Positions 12,387 to 21,045 of a DNA stretch of 50,373 bases are shown here, one piece after another. Positions within the stretch are counted from its first letter, which is position 1. Each line of letters starts with the position of its first letter. The notes under the pieces were generated by a model. It was not told the origin of the DNA. It saw only the letters and a list, made by a program, of their open reading frames with translations, and did no database searches. The DNA is from Nitrosomonas oligotropha (GTDB taxonomy: Bacteria; Pseudomonadota; Gammaproteobacteria; Burkholderiales; Nitrosomonadaceae). Both the position numbers and the translations under genes were made by a program. The stretch covers positions 1-50,373 of the forward strand of contig NZ_QRBZ01000001.1 in NCBI RefSeq assembly GCF_009833085.1, written 5' to 3'.

Positions 12387-13199
12387 TCAAGGATACAACA
12401 GCAATAGGCGATAGCCCAAGGCATTCAGCTGGCTGCTGTCGAAATCCAGGCGGATATCCATTTCATGCCGCGGTGCAATGAACGGCAGGGTTTTATCGTC
12501 TTCCAGCAAGTAATCCTGCGCGCTAAAAATGCGGCTGGCAATGACTTGTTCCTGCGCGTCCAGCAACAACAATTGCAATGCCGGAAAAGCTTGCGGGAAA
12601 GGCGCGTGATTGCTGATGATCGCGCGCATGGTGGTCACTTCCGGCTGGCGCGCGGGATTTTTCTGCAAATCGGACGATTCGATACCGAGCTGTTGGATAT
12701 CTTGCGCGTAAGGCACCTGGCAACCGATAAATGCGCAATAGCGTTCCCAGTACGGTCTGGTTTCCGGGGCGACAATGGTCAATTCAGTGCGGTAGGCATA
12801 CGCGATCTGTCCGAGCAGCAGCAATAACAGCAACACATTCGCCAATCCCCACCAGCCGGATGTTTTTTTGACGGGTTCTTCATCGAAGAGATCCGCCGGG
12901 GATTCTGTCGTTTCTTGCTCCCCATCCGAGAGAACCGGTTGATCCATGCCGTTATCCACCTGCGCCGTCAGTGCGCGGCTTTGCAGCGGCGATCTCAGTG
13001 GCTCGGCTGGTGTATCGTACTGCGGCTGCGACGGCTGCGGATATTCGATCGCCGATTCATGCACGGTGATCAAGGTGGCAAATCCATTGAATACCCGCTG
13101 ACACTGCCCGCAGCGCACATCGCCGCCGTGCGCCTGCAATTGCGCGGCATTCACGCGAAACGTCGTGCCGCAGCCGGGACAGAGCGTCACCAACGCCAT
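12387..13199 (-). CDS. Zinc-ribbon and DUF3426 single-span membrane protein
   Basis: A 270-residue protein starting with an MJ0042-type zinc ribbon (CPGCGTTFRV, then CGQCQRVF), followed by a Pro/Gln/Glu-rich linker, one transmembrane helix at about 120-137 (LANVLLLLLLLGQIAYAY) and a C-terminal DUF3426 beta-domain outside the cytoplasm. In betaproteobacteria this gene regularly follows prmA, as here. The role is unknown; the topology suggests a sensor or a regulator of an envelope process. Confidence 0.88.
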   Translation of the reverse strand: MALVTLCPGCGTTFRVNAAQLQAHGGDVRCGQCQRVFNGFATLITVHESAIEYPQPSQPQYDTPAEPLRSPLQSRALTAQVDNGMDQPVLSDGEQETTESPADLFDEEPVKKTSGWWGLANVLLLLLLLGQIAYAYRTELTIVAPETRPYWERYCAFIGCQVPYAQDIQQLGIESSDLQKNPARQPEVTTMRAIISNHAPFPQAFPALQLLLLDAQEQVIASRIFSAQDYLLEDDKTLPFIAPRHEMDIRLDFDSSQLNALGYRLLLLYP

Positions 13200-13309
13200 G
13201 GGTTACTCGCTGTATTTAGTCGCATGGATATCACCGGTTAATAGGTAACAGATCAGGTATCGGCAAGGTTACGATTGCTTTACCCGCTTTCAACCAGCGG
13301 CAAATTATT

Positions 13310-14227
13310 TCACCTTTTGATTCCGGTTAACAACACCCAGCCTTCCTGCTCGCGAGCAATGCGCATATCGAACCACTGCTGATAGACAGCTTTGACTTCT
13401 TCAGCCTGCTCCTTGAGAATCCCGGACAGCACGATATGACCATGTTTCCGGGCAATCTGCATCAGCAGCGGCGCTAGTATGATCAACGGATTGGCCAGAA
13501 TGTTAGCGACGACCACATCCGTTTGTTGTTCCTGTTGCACACTCTGCTCCGTGGCTTGATGCGCTGTCGCGAAATGAAATTTCGCCGGATCGCACTGGTT
13601 GCGCAGCGCATTTTCCTGACTGGATTTGATCGCCTGAGGATCGATATCGATGCCGGTGACATACCGCGCACCCAGTTTTAAAGCGGCAATAGCGAGTATT
13701 CCGGAGCCGCAGCCATAATCCATCATTTTGTCGCCCGGTTGCAGATTCTGATCCAGCCAGCCCAAGCATAGTTGTGTGGTGGGATGGCTGCCGGTGCCGA
13801 AAGCCAGTCCGGGGTCGAGTATCAGATTGATGGCCGCCGGATCGGGCGATTGGTGCCAGGTCGGTACGATCCATAAGCGCGCTGAGATTTGAATCGGATC
13901 GAATTGCGATTGCGTCAAGCGCACCCAATCCTGTTCTTCGATGCGCTCGATACGGTAATCGAGCGGCTGATCTGGTTGTATCATCTGCGTGACATTGCGC
14001 AGGATTGCCACAATATCCGCATCCTGATCGAACAGCGCGGAAACTTCCGCGTTTTGCCAGATTTCCCCGCTGGGTTCACCCGGCTCGCCGAACAGCATTT
14101 GCTCGTCTTGCGTATCGGCGGCGGCATCGTGAATATCCACCGACAATGCGCCCTGTTCCAGCAGCGCATCGCTCAGCACCTCGGCGTGCGCCGCATCCGT
14201 TTCAATAATCAGTGTCACCCAGGACAT
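13310..14227 (-). CDS. prmA: Ribosomal protein L11 methyltransferase
   Basis: A 305-residue SAM-dependent methyltransferase that trimethylates Lys residues and the N-terminus of ribosomal protein L11. It has the N-terminal substrate-recognition ferredoxin-like domain (starting MSWVTLIIE), then DPGLAFGTGSHPTT, the SAM motif DYGCGSGILAIAA, the acidic loop GIDIDPQA and the catalytic-region motif VVANILANPL. It follows accC on the same strand after 52 bases, a common operon order. Confidence 0.96.
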   Translation of the reverse strand: MSWVTLIIETDAAHAEVLSDALLEQGALSVDIHDAAADTQDEQMLFGEPGEPSGEIWQNAEVSALFDQDADIVAILRNVTQMIQPDQPLDYRIERIEEQDWVRLTQSQFDPIQISARLWIVPTWHQSPDPAAINLILDPGLAFGTGSHPTTQLCLGWLDQNLQPGDKMMDYGCGSGILAIAALKLGARYVTGIDIDPQAIKSSQENALRNQCDPAKFHFATAHQATEQSVQQEQQTDVVVANILANPLIILAPLLMQIARKHGHIVLSGILKEQAEEVKAVYQQWFDMRIAREQEGWVLLTGIKR

Positions 14228-14279
14228 GCTGCGCGATGAGGATTGTTAATGGATGGATCGGATTCGATACGCCGGTCTG

Positions 14280-15635
14280 TCAATTCGATTTGTTATGCAG
14301 TGCGAGCTTTTGCTCTAAATAGTGAATCGAAGCGCCGCCGCGCAAGAAGGAGGCGTCATTAAGCAAATCCCGGTGCAGCGGGATATTGGTTTTGATGCCG
14401 GTGATCACCATTTCGGATAAGGCGATCCGCATGCGGGCAATGGCCTGTTCGCGCGTATCACCGTACGTGATGATCTTGCCGATCATGGAATCGTAGTACG
14501 GCGGCACCATGTAATTTTGGTACACATGCGAATCGACGCGCACGCCCGGTCCGCCCGGTGCGTGATACTGCGTAATGCGCCCGGCCGATGGCGTTAACTT
14601 GTAGGCATCTTCGGCATTGATACGGCATTCGATCGCGTGCCCTTTCATGACGACATCTTTCTGCTTCACCGGCAGCACAATACCGGCTGCAACATTGATT
14701 TGCGCTTGCACCAGATCGATACCGGTCACCGCTTCGGTCACCGGATGCTCCACTTGCAGCCGCGTGTTCATTTCGATGAAATAAAATTCATTGTTCTCGT
14801 AGAGAAATTCAAATGTGCCGACACCGCGGTATTTAATGCGGCGGCAAGCTTCCGCGCAACGCTCGCCGATTTTGTCGCGTAATTTTTCCGGTATGCCAGG
14901 CGCTGGGGCTTCCTCGAGAATTTTTTGATGGCGGCGCTGCATGGAGCAATCCCGCTCTCCCAGATGCACGGCATTACCATATTCGTCAACCAGCAGTTGG
15001 AATTCGATATGGCGTGGATTTTCCAGAAATTTCTCCGCGTAAACCACCGGATTACCGAAGGCTGTCTGCGCTTCGTTGCGTGTCACGATGATCGCATTGG
15101 ATAACGCAGCCTCGGTATGCACCACCCGCATGCCACGCCCGCCACCGCCACCTGCGGCTTTAATGATGACCGGGTAGCCGATTTCACGCACGATCTTTTT
15201 GATTTCATCGATATCTTCCGGCAACGCGCCATCCGATCCGGGAACACAAGGCACACCGGCTTTTTTCATGGCATTTTTCGCGCTGACTTTGTCACCCATC
15301 AAGCGGATGGTTTCCGGGCGCGGGCCAATAAACACAAACCCGCTTTTTTCCACACGCTCGGCAAAATCCGCATTTTCGGACAAAAATCCATAACCGGGAT
15401 GAATCGCTTCGGCGTCAGTTACCTCAGCCGCGCTGATGATCGCCGGCACATTTAAATAACTGTGCGTTGCCGCAGCCGGACCGATACACACCGATTCGTC
15501 GGCCAGCTTGACGTATTTCGCTTCGGCGTCCGCTTCGGAATGCACCGCCACCGTCTTGATACCCATCGCACGGCAGGCACGCTGTATCCGCAAAGCGATT
15601 TCGCCGCGATTGGCAATAAGAATTTTCTCAAACAT
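14280..15635 (-). CDS. accC: Biotin carboxylase subunit of acetyl-CoA carboxylase
   Basis: A 451-residue ATP-grasp enzyme that carboxylates the biotin on AccB, the first step of fatty-acid synthesis. The start at 15635 ([14 protein letters not shown]) matches the family; the longer open frame to 15758 overlaps accB and has no homologous extension. Visible motifs are the Gly-rich ATP loop [32 protein letters not shown], and [14 protein letters not shown] containing the catalytic Glu and Arg. It is downstream of accB with a 25-base gap. Confidence 0.98.
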   Translation of the reverse strand: MFEKILIANRGEIALRIQRACRAMGIKTVAVHSEADAEAKYVKLADESVCIGPAAATHSYLNVPAIISAAEVTDAEAIHPGYGFLSENADFAERVEKSGFVFIGPRPETIRLMGDKVSAKNAMKKAGVPCVPGSDGALPEDIDEIKKIVREIGYPVIIKAAGGGGGRGMRVVHTEAALSNAIIVTRNEAQTAFGNPVVYAEKFLENPRHIEFQLLVDEYGNAVHLGERDCSMQRRHQKILEEAPAPGIPEKLRDKIGERCAEACRRIKYRGVGTFEFLYENNEFYFIEMNTRLQVEHPVTEAVTGIDLVQAQINVAAGIVLPVKQKDVVMKGHAIECRINAEDAYKLTPSAGRITQYHAPGGPGVRVDSHVYQNYMVPPYYDSMIGKIITYGDTREQAIARMRIALSEMVITGIKTNIPLHRDLLNDASFLRGGASIHYLEQKLALHNKSN

Positions 15636-15660
15636 AGTGATCTGGCCTTTATTCAGACGA

Positions 15661-16158
15661 TCATTGGATAACGAATAAAGGCTCGCCGTATTCGACCGGT
15701 TGACCATTTTCCAGCAGGATTGCTTTAACAACCCCGCCTTTATCGGCTTCAATTTCATTCAGCAGTTTCATGGCTTCAATGATGCACAGCGTATCGCCTT
15801 CCTTGACTCTTTGCCCGACTTCCACAAATGCATTCGCGCCTGGCGATGGCGCACGGTAGAAGGTGCCGACCATTGGAGATTTGACAATGTGGCCATCGGG
15901 AATCGCGCTCTTGTCGGAACCATTGCTGTCACCGGCTTTCGCATCGCCGCTTTTATCTCCATCCGATGCAGATGCGGGTAATTGCTGTTGGGCTGGCGCC
16001 ATCACCGGCTGCATGGCAGACGGCATGAACGCGTAATTTTGCACGCCGGAGCCGGATTTACTGATACGAACCTTTTCTTCGCCCTCGGTAATTTCCAGTT
16101 CCGCAATACTTGATTCTTCAACCAGCTCGATGAGCTTCTTAAGCTTTCTTAAATCCAT
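15661..16158 (-). CDS. accB: Biotin carboxyl carrier protein of acetyl-CoA carboxylase
   Basis: A 165-residue protein that carries biotin between the carboxylase and the transferase. The start is the ATG at 16158 ([16 protein letters not shown]), with GGGAG 7 bases upstream; an in-frame TTG two codons earlier is less likely. An Ala/Pro/Gln-rich flexible linker leads to the C-terminal biotinyl domain, where EAMKLLNEI contains the biotinylated Lys (about Lys131). It is followed by accC. Confidence 0.97.
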   Translation of the reverse strand: MDLRKLKKLIELVEESSIAELEITEGEEKVRISKSGSGVQNYAFMPSAMQPVMAPAQQQLPASASDGDKSGDAKAGDSNGSDKSAIPDGHIVKSPMVGTFYRAPSPGANAFVEVGQRVKEGDTLCIIEAMKLLNEIEADKGGVVKAILLENGQPVEYGEPLFVIQ

Positions 16159-16288
16159 TTTCAATCTCCCGAGACCACGCCTCGTTTAAAGGTAGTGTTA
16201 TAACTAGAAAACAAAATGCTGTATGTAAAAATGAGCAAAATTGCGGCATTGTAAAAAGAATTTCACCTGACGCATCGAATGTGACCGG

Positions 16289-16744
16289 TTAATAAGATGT
16301 TATTGCATATTCCAGCGCAAGTTCATAGCCCTTGGCGCCCAGGCCGCTGATGACGCCAACCGCCAAATCGGAGAAATAGGATCGTTGCCGGAAAGATTCG
16401 CGGGCATAAACATTCGATAAATGCACTTCGATAAAAGGCCGTTTCACAGCAGCAAGCGCGTCGCGCAATGCCACACTGGTATGCGTATACGCAGCTGGAT
16501 TGATAATTATAAAATCCGTCCCGTCATGCAGGGTTTGCTGAATCCGGTCAATCAACGCGAACTCAGCATTACTTTGAAAAAAATCCAGATGAATGCCTTG
16601 ATTTTCGGCTAACTTGCTCAAGTTTCTGTTAATATCCTGCAATGTAGCAGCGCCATAAATCTCCGGCTCGCGCAGCCCCAGCAAATTCAAATTCGGGCCA
16701 TGCACGATCAAAATATTTTGCACTTTTACATTCTTGGAATCCAT
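16289..16744 (-). CDS. aroQ: Type II 3-dehydroquinate dehydratase
   Basis: A 151-residue shikimate-pathway enzyme that dehydrates 3-dehydroquinate. The start at 16744 gives the normal length; the open frame runs 46 codons further upstream but that part is unlike the family. Motifs are [21 protein letters not shown] with the catalytic Tyr, [16 protein letters not shown], and [14 protein letters not shown] with the catalytic His, ending in GAKGYELAL. It precedes accB on the same strand, the usual order in beta- and gammaproteobacteria. Confidence 0.95.
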   Translation of the reverse strand: MDSKNVKVQNILIVHGPNLNLLGLREPEIYGAATLQDINRNLSKLAENQGIHLDFFQSNAEFALIDRIQQTLHDGTDFIIINPAAYTHTSVALRDALAAVKRPFIEVHLSNVYARESFRQRSYFSDLAVGVISGLGAKGYELALEYAITSY

Positions 16745-16903
16745 CCAATAATTATGGACTCTTATCGCAGAAATGTACAGATTTTTGGCGAAATTCGCCG
16801 AACTTAGACGAAAGTCAGTCAAAAAATATCGGATAGGATTGTGCAATAAACAGTATTCAGCGCGAAGAAAAAACACAAGCAATTGAATTCAACTCTTTAT
16901 CAT

Positions 16904-16932
16904 TTGCCCGCAATTCCCCAACCATCTATAAT
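16904..16932 (+). promoter_or_regulatory. Promoter of tRNA-Thr
   Basis: TTGCCC (16904-16909), a 17-base spacer and a perfect TATAAT (16927-16932) lie 21 bases before the tRNA gene. This is close to the sigma-70 consensus, as expected for a tRNA gene. Confidence 0.8.
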
Positions 16933-16953
16933 ACGCCGCTTGGTTTAAGCAGG

Positions 16954-17029
<76 letters not shown>

Positions 17030-17074
17030 ATAAATCAATAGGTTGTAAATTATTCCTGAATTATAGCCGTGCTA

Positions 17075-17093
17075 TGGGACACTATAGGGGCAC
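17075..17093 (+). promoter_or_regulatory. Putative integrase arm sites, left end of element 1
   Basis: TGGGACAC and AGGGGCAC occur in tandem with an 11-bp period, 45 bases inside the left border. The same octamer pair recurs in the same orientation at the right end (27757-27775) and inverted before the integrase gene (18200-18219). Confidence 0.6.
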
Positions 17094-17169
17094 TAAAAGG
17101 CAACAAACTGCCACAAAAACTTTTTACGAATACCGACCTTTTGTCGATTTGGACGATTATTTTGCTTAA

Positions 17170-18081
17170 CTACTCATTATCAAAATAATCAGAATCTAAT
17201 TTCTTGACTTCATACTGCCCCACAATCGAGACTCCAACATTATGCTCGGCCATAAGCCCCGACAATTGTTCACCATCAATTAATATTATTTTCGTATTAA
17301 TAAATGAAGCGAATTCTTTCGCTTCTTTGCTAAATGACGACGTGGTGATAAAAACACCTTTCCTAGCACGCTGCCCTTGCAACGCACCTGCAAATTTTTG
17401 GATTTCAGGACGACCGACCACACCATCCCATCGTTTAGCTTGAATGTATATAACATCCAAGCCAAGACGATCTTCATTTATTATCCCATCAATGCCGCCA
17501 TCACCACTTTTCCCAAGTGCTTTTCCAGCATCTTGACGACTACCGCCATACCCCATTTTTACAAGAAGATCGATAACTAAACGCTCAAAGAATGCTGGGG
17601 AAGCCTCTTTAATTGCACCCAGAATTTCGGCTTCAAGGGAGGAACGAAGCTTATTGTAAGCAGATGCAAGCGCATCTTCTGGAGTTAAATTTGACTCTAG
17701 TCCAGATGCTTCAATTAGAGAATCATTTCTATCTTTTTTACGATTTCTAAATTCGATAAATCCCGGATATTGCTCAAGCACTGATATATCAATCTTAATT
17801 GGATTTCTTGCGAGTAGCTCAATACCTTTTTGTGTAATTGTGAGAAATCCACGCTTTGGTGTTGCAAGCAAATCAGCCTGTTTAAGATATGAACGCGCCC
17901 AACCAACACGGTTAGTAAAAATAGCCTGACTCCCGCTGGGGAGAAGTTCATTTCTCTCTTCTGTCGTGAGATTAAATTGACTAGCCAATTCTTCAACTAA
18001 CTGACTGAACTTATGCTCCCTACCATCAGATGCTGTCTTCAAAACGGGAAGCATAAGTGCTTGATAATCAGGAATTGCCAT
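17170..18081 (-). CDS. Mrr-type (Type IV) restriction endonuclease
   Basis: A 303-residue protein with an N-terminal winged-helix Mrr_N-type domain (1 to about 95; PKRGFLTITQKGIELL is typical) and a C-terminal PD-(D/E)xK nuclease domain. The nuclease residues visible are Glu166 in FFERLVIDLL, Asp198 in GGIDGII and Gln214-x-Lys216 in IQAKRWDG. Known Mrr enzymes cut methylated foreign DNA and need no cognate methyltransferase, and none is adjacent. It lies between attL and the integrase gene, transcribed toward attL, a typical cargo position. The substrate modification is unknown. Confidence 0.88.
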   Translation of the reverse strand: MAIPDYQALMLPVLKTASDGREHKFSQLVEELASQFNLTTEERNELLPSGSQAIFTNRVGWARSYLKQADLLATPKRGFLTITQKGIELLARNPIKIDISVLEQYPGFIEFRNRKKDRNDSLIEASGLESNLTPEDALASAYNKLRSSLEAEILGAIKEASPAFFERLVIDLLVKMGYGGSRQDAGKALGKSGDGGIDGIINEDRLGLDVIYIQAKRWDGVVGRPEIQKFAGALQGQRARKGVFITTSSFSKEAKEFASFINTKIILIDGEQLSGLMAEHNVGVSIVGQYEVKKLDSDYFDNE

Positions 18082-18199
18082 AATTTTTGATATTCTTACA
18101 GATAATGATTAAGGGAACATATATATTTGCACTGTAGCATAAAGAGTCTTTTTTTAAATCCCGCCATGGTCACAACAAAAACGCCTTATTTTATTTTAA

Positions 18200-18219
18200 G
18201 TGCCCCATTAATGCCCCAT
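18200..18219 (-). promoter_or_regulatory. Third pair of arm-like repeats before integrase 1
   Basis: GTGCCCCA and ATGCCCCA (reverse complements of TGGGGCAC and TGGGGCAT) in tandem with an 11- to 12-bp period, inverted relative to the two end pairs. They lie in the A/T-rich region before the integrase gene. Confidence 0.5.
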
Positions 18220-18261
18220 AATAATTAATTAAATATGTATTATTATGTTTTTGTTAATTAT

Positions 18262-18321
18262 TCATAATATATTATTATGATTATGTATCATATGTTGTAA
18301 TTTATTGCTCATTGTTGTAAT
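18262..18321 (+). promoter_or_regulatory. Operator-like repeats upstream of integrase 1
   Basis: A perfect palindrome TCATAATA-tat-TATTATGA (18262-18280) is followed by two direct copies of TGTTGTAAT at 18293 and 18313, spaced by 20 bp (two helical turns). They sit 36-95 bases before the integrase start in A/T-rich DNA, a likely place for a repressor or directionality factor to bind. Confidence 0.45.
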
Positions 18322-18356
18322 CTGCTCACAGTGATTAATGACTTGCAGAGGCAATC

Positions 18357-19433
18357 ATGGCAAACATCGAAAAACGTATTTCTAATGATGGCAAAACCAG
18401 TTACCGGGTAAAAATACGCTTGAAGGGATTCCCTTCTCAATCTGCCACATTTGAACGCCTGACCGATGCCAAAAAATGGGCGCAACAAACCGAGTCAGCA
18501 ATTCGAGAAGGCCGCCATTTCAAAACCACCGAAGCCAAACGGCATACATTGGCGGAAATGATAGATCGTTATTGCCGTGATGTATTACCAAGCAAGAAAA
18601 GTGCAAAAGACCAAACACAGCAACTGGCATGGTGGAAATCTGAAATCGGAAGCTACTCGCTCGCAGATATAACGCCTTCGCTTATTGGCGAATGCAGGGA
18701 TAAGCTAGGCCGTGAAATCACAATAAGAAATAAGTTACGTTCACCTGCCAGTGTTGTGCGGTATATGGCTGCGCTTTCTCATGCGCTTACTATCGCTGTA
18801 AAAGAATGGGGCTGGATAGAGGATAACCCAATGCGAAAAGTAACCAAACCCAAAGAATCACGCGGACGGGTTCGCTTCCTATCCGATGATGAGCGCATGC
18901 GCTTACTGAAAGCCTGTAAAGAATCCAGTAATCCTTATTTATATTGCGTTGTAGTATTGGCACTATCTACCGGAATGCGCCAAGGTGAAATCATGGGATT
19001 GACTTGGGATGTAGTGGATTTAAACCAAGGCCGCGCAATTCTGCATGAAACAAAAAACGGTGAACGCCGCGCCGTGGCGATTACTGGTCATGCTTTGGAA
19101 CTATTAAAAGCACTTTCCAAGGTACGCCGAATTGATTGCAATTTACTTTTCCCAGCTAAGGAAAAAGCACCACAAAAACCACAAAAGTCCATGGATTTAC
19201 GCACGCCATGGGAAACAGCCGTTAAAAAAGCAGAGCTTCATGACTTCAAATTTCATGACTTGCGTCATAGCGCTGCATCATACTTAGCCATGAATGGCGC
19301 AAGCTTGGCTGAAATTGCCGAAGTGTTGGGACACAAAACCCTGCAAATGGTAAAGCGCTACGCGCATTTATCCGAAGGCCATACCGCTCGTGTAGTTGAA
19401 TCTATGAATACTAAGATTTTTGGTGATGTCTGA
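18357..19433 (+). CDS. int: Tyrosine recombinase/integrase 1
   Basis: A 358-residue phage-type integrase. It has an N-terminal arm-binding domain (ISNDGKTSYRVKIRLKGFP), a SAM-like core-binding domain (about 65-160) and a catalytic domain with Arg208 (STGMRQGE), His300-x-x-Arg303 (HDLRHSAASY), His326 (LGHKT) and the nucleophile Tyr335 (KRYAHLS). It should catalyse integration of element 1 into tRNA-Thr. It is oriented away from attL, with the Mrr gene between it and the site. It overlaps the following gene by 8 bases. Confidence 0.95.
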   Translation: MANIEKRISNDGKTSYRVKIRLKGFPSQSATFERLTDAKKWAQQTESAIREGRHFKTTEAKRHTLAEMIDRYCRDVLPSKKSAKDQTQQLAWWKSEIGSYSLADITPSLIGECRDKLGREITIRNKLRSPASVVRYMAALSHALTIAVKEWGWIEDNPMRKVTKPKESRGRVRFLSDDERMRLLKACKESSNPYLYCVVVLALSTGMRQGEIMGLTWDVVDLNQGRAILHETKNGERRAVAITGHALELLKALSKVRRIDCNLLFPAKEKAPQKPQKSMDLRTPWETAVKKAELHDFKFHDLRHSAASYLAMNGASLAEIAEVLGHKTLQMVKRYAHLSEGHTARVVESMNTKIFGDV

Positions 19434-20082
19434 AATGGTACAAGTAAATAATGAAAAAGACCAAGAAGAATATGAACATGAAATAAGAAGAGGTTTTTTT
19501 CTTGGATATTATTCAATCAGAGATGAATGGGGTTTATGGGCCAGTAAAAATAAATTAATTGCTAAGGAAGCAATTCCACTAATGAACGGACTTGATCCTA
19601 GATCGTGGGAAGAATATGAGAAAAAGGAGAAACGTTTACCTTATGAAATGATTCAATCCATTAAGCGAAGCTTAGTAATGGCAGAAAATGAAAAAATCGT
19701 TATAGACACTCCTGCTAAATGGCTAGATTGGGGGCGCAAGCATGATTTGGATAAACCGATTTTAAAATCTAAGGACTGGCTGAATGTGCCTGATGTTTGC
19801 ATGTTCAAATTGTTTGAAACTGCGGTATCTGGAAAGTCTATTAATTCACGAACTACGGAAAAGCAGAAAGATGATTCTTGGAAGGAAATGGCAAGAGAAA
19901 AAGCTGATTTAATTTATCAAAAGCAAAAGGCAATCGGGTGTGATCCTTCTAATAAAGCAATTGCAAGCATGATAGCCAATGAATTTGAACAGGAAGGCAT
20001 AAAAACCACAAAAGGAAAAAGACTAAATGATGGATATATAGTGCGACATGCACTAAATGCATGGAAAAGACCAGAAAAGTAA
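19426..20082 (+). CDS. Hypothetical mobile-element protein overlapping int
   Basis: A 218-residue soluble, charged protein that starts inside the last codons of the integrase gene (ATG at 19426, with another in-frame ATG at 19435). The middle is rich in Lys and Glu, and the C-terminal 60 residues (SNKAIASMIANEFEQ, then KRLNDGYIVRHAL) look like a helix-turn-helix DNA-binding end. The tight overlap suggests translational coupling with the integrase. The function is unknown; a recombination or regulatory helper is an inference. Confidence 0.6.
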   Translation: MSEMVQVNNEKDQEEYEHEIRRGFFLGYYSIRDEWGLWASKNKLIAKEAIPLMNGLDPRSWEEYEKKEKRLPYEMIQSIKRSLVMAENEKIVIDTPAKWLDWGRKHDLDKPILKSKDWLNVPDVCMFKLFETAVSGKSINSRTTEKQKDDSWKEMAREKADLIYQKQKAIGCDPSNKAIASMIANEFEQEGIKTTKGKRLNDGYIVRHALNAWKRPEK

Positions 20083-20232
20083 GCGAGCAAAATCGGCAAA
20101 TCCGGAAATTCCTTTTATTCTTAAATTTTCCGAATCAATAAATTCATCAACCCCAATAACGGCGGTGCTTTCAGAGTTTTTTCATTTTGCTATGCGGCAA
20201 ATTTTTGCCTTGCTCTAATAATCGTAAGTTAA

Positions 20233-20250
20233 CTGTGCAATATCGCACAG
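20233..20250. promoter_or_regulatory. Operator-like palindrome
   Basis: CTGTGC-aatatc-GCACAG is a perfect 6+6 inverted repeat centred 39 bases before the start of the Xis/AlpA-like gene. It is a good candidate for autoregulation of the replication operon. Confidence 0.45.
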
Positions 20251-20279
20251 AAACGAGCAGATTATTAAAGGCAACCGCA

Positions 20280-20585
20280 ATGGAAAATATTTCTGTTACA
20301 CAAGCGATTAAATCAGCTTATCCAGATTTACCCTCACAATCCCGCACACTGTTGACCGTTCGCCAATTCAGCGACAAACATCCCGCATTCACACAAGGCG
20401 CAATCCGCAATCTAATTTTCTTAGCTGAAAGTAGAAGAACATCCAAAGGCATTATCGCAGGCAATGGTTTGAATATTGCCTTGGTAAGAATTGGCCGGAA
20501 GTTGCTTATTGATGAAACAAAATTTTTTCAGTGGATTGATGCGCAGCAGAAAAACAAAAACTATAGTGCGGGCGGTGCAAAATGA
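20280..20585 (+). CDS. AlpA/excisionase-like small DNA-binding protein
   Basis: A 101-residue protein. The start at 20280 (MENISVTQAIKSAY) follows AAAGG and is preferred over the longer open frame from 20187. The segment TVRQFSDKHPAFTQGAIRNL followed by GNGLNIALVRIGRKLLIDETKF has the layout of a winged-helix excisionase or AlpA regulator (helix-turn-helix, then a beta-wing with an RIGRK-type turn). It begins a chain of overlapping genes with the CHC2 and primase genes, so it may regulate replication or excision. Confidence 0.6.
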   Translation: MENISVTQAIKSAYPDLPSQSRTLLTVRQFSDKHPAFTQGAIRNLIFLAESRRTSKGIIAGNGLNIALVRIGRKLLIDETKFFQWIDAQQKNKNYSAGGAK

Positions 20586-20881
20586 AAATCGCTGCTCAAT
20601 CACTTCAAAACGTAAAAGCATATATCCGCCCCCTTGATTTTTACCGCAGCGAACTACCTGATATGCCGCCCCCGCGTGGCAGCGGATGGCGTGATGGCGG
20701 GCTGTGTCCGTTTCATCCTGATAAGCACGCAGGAAGCTTTCGGGTGAATCTTGAAACCGGGGCATTTACTTGTTTCTCATGCGGAACCAAAGGCGGGGAT
20801 ATTATCGCCTTTGTTCAGCAAAGAGACGGCTTGAGTTTCCCGGAAGCAGTGCAAAAACTATCCAATGATTGGGGGGTGTGA
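20582..20881 (+). CDS. CHC2 zinc-finger protein (DnaG-type primase N-domain)
   Basis: A 99-residue free-standing CHC2 domain. The zinc ligands are Cys42 and His45 (LCPFHPDKHAGS) and Cys64 and Cys67 (FTCFSCGTKGGDIIAF), exactly the DnaG zinc-binding pattern. It overlaps the preceding gene by 4 bases (ATGA) and abuts the next reading frame (TGATG). With the Toprim/DUF3987 protein downstream, it probably forms a split primase that recognises the element's origin. Confidence 0.88.
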   Translation: MKIAAQSLQNVKAYIRPLDFYRSELPDMPPPRGSGWRDGGLCPFHPDKHAGSFRVNLETGAFTCFSCGTKGGDIIAFVQQRDGLSFPEAVQKLSNDWGV

Positions 20882-21045
20882 TGCAGGGCATACCTCAAAC
20901 ATATAGCAGCAAGCCACGCCGCCATGTATGGGAATATCGCAGCAATCAAGGTGAGCCGATTGGCTATGTTGCCCGCTTCGATGCTGGTGAGAAAAAAGAA
21001 ATCGTGCCCTATTTTAAATGCATCATTGGGTGCTTCTATGGTTGA
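20881..21045 (+). pseudogene. 54-codon remnant of a primase-like N-terminus
   Basis: An open frame starts with an ATG overlapping the stop codon of the CHC2 gene and ends at a TGA (21043-21045), 8 bases into the next gene. Its residues EYRSNQGEPIGYVARF match the layout of TYTDSEGNAIYWRIRA in the primase-helicase downstream, so it encodes the same N-terminal segment of a related protein. It is out of frame with the large gene by +1. It may be a fossil of a replaced allele, a frameshifted N-terminal extension, or a small gene in its own right. Confidence 0.5.

Noticed and set aside
21005..21045. Programmed frameshift linking the 54-codon frame to the primase
   Set aside because: The needed shift is +1 and there is no slippery sequence that fits; the two segments are also duplicate versions of one region rather than consecutive parts.
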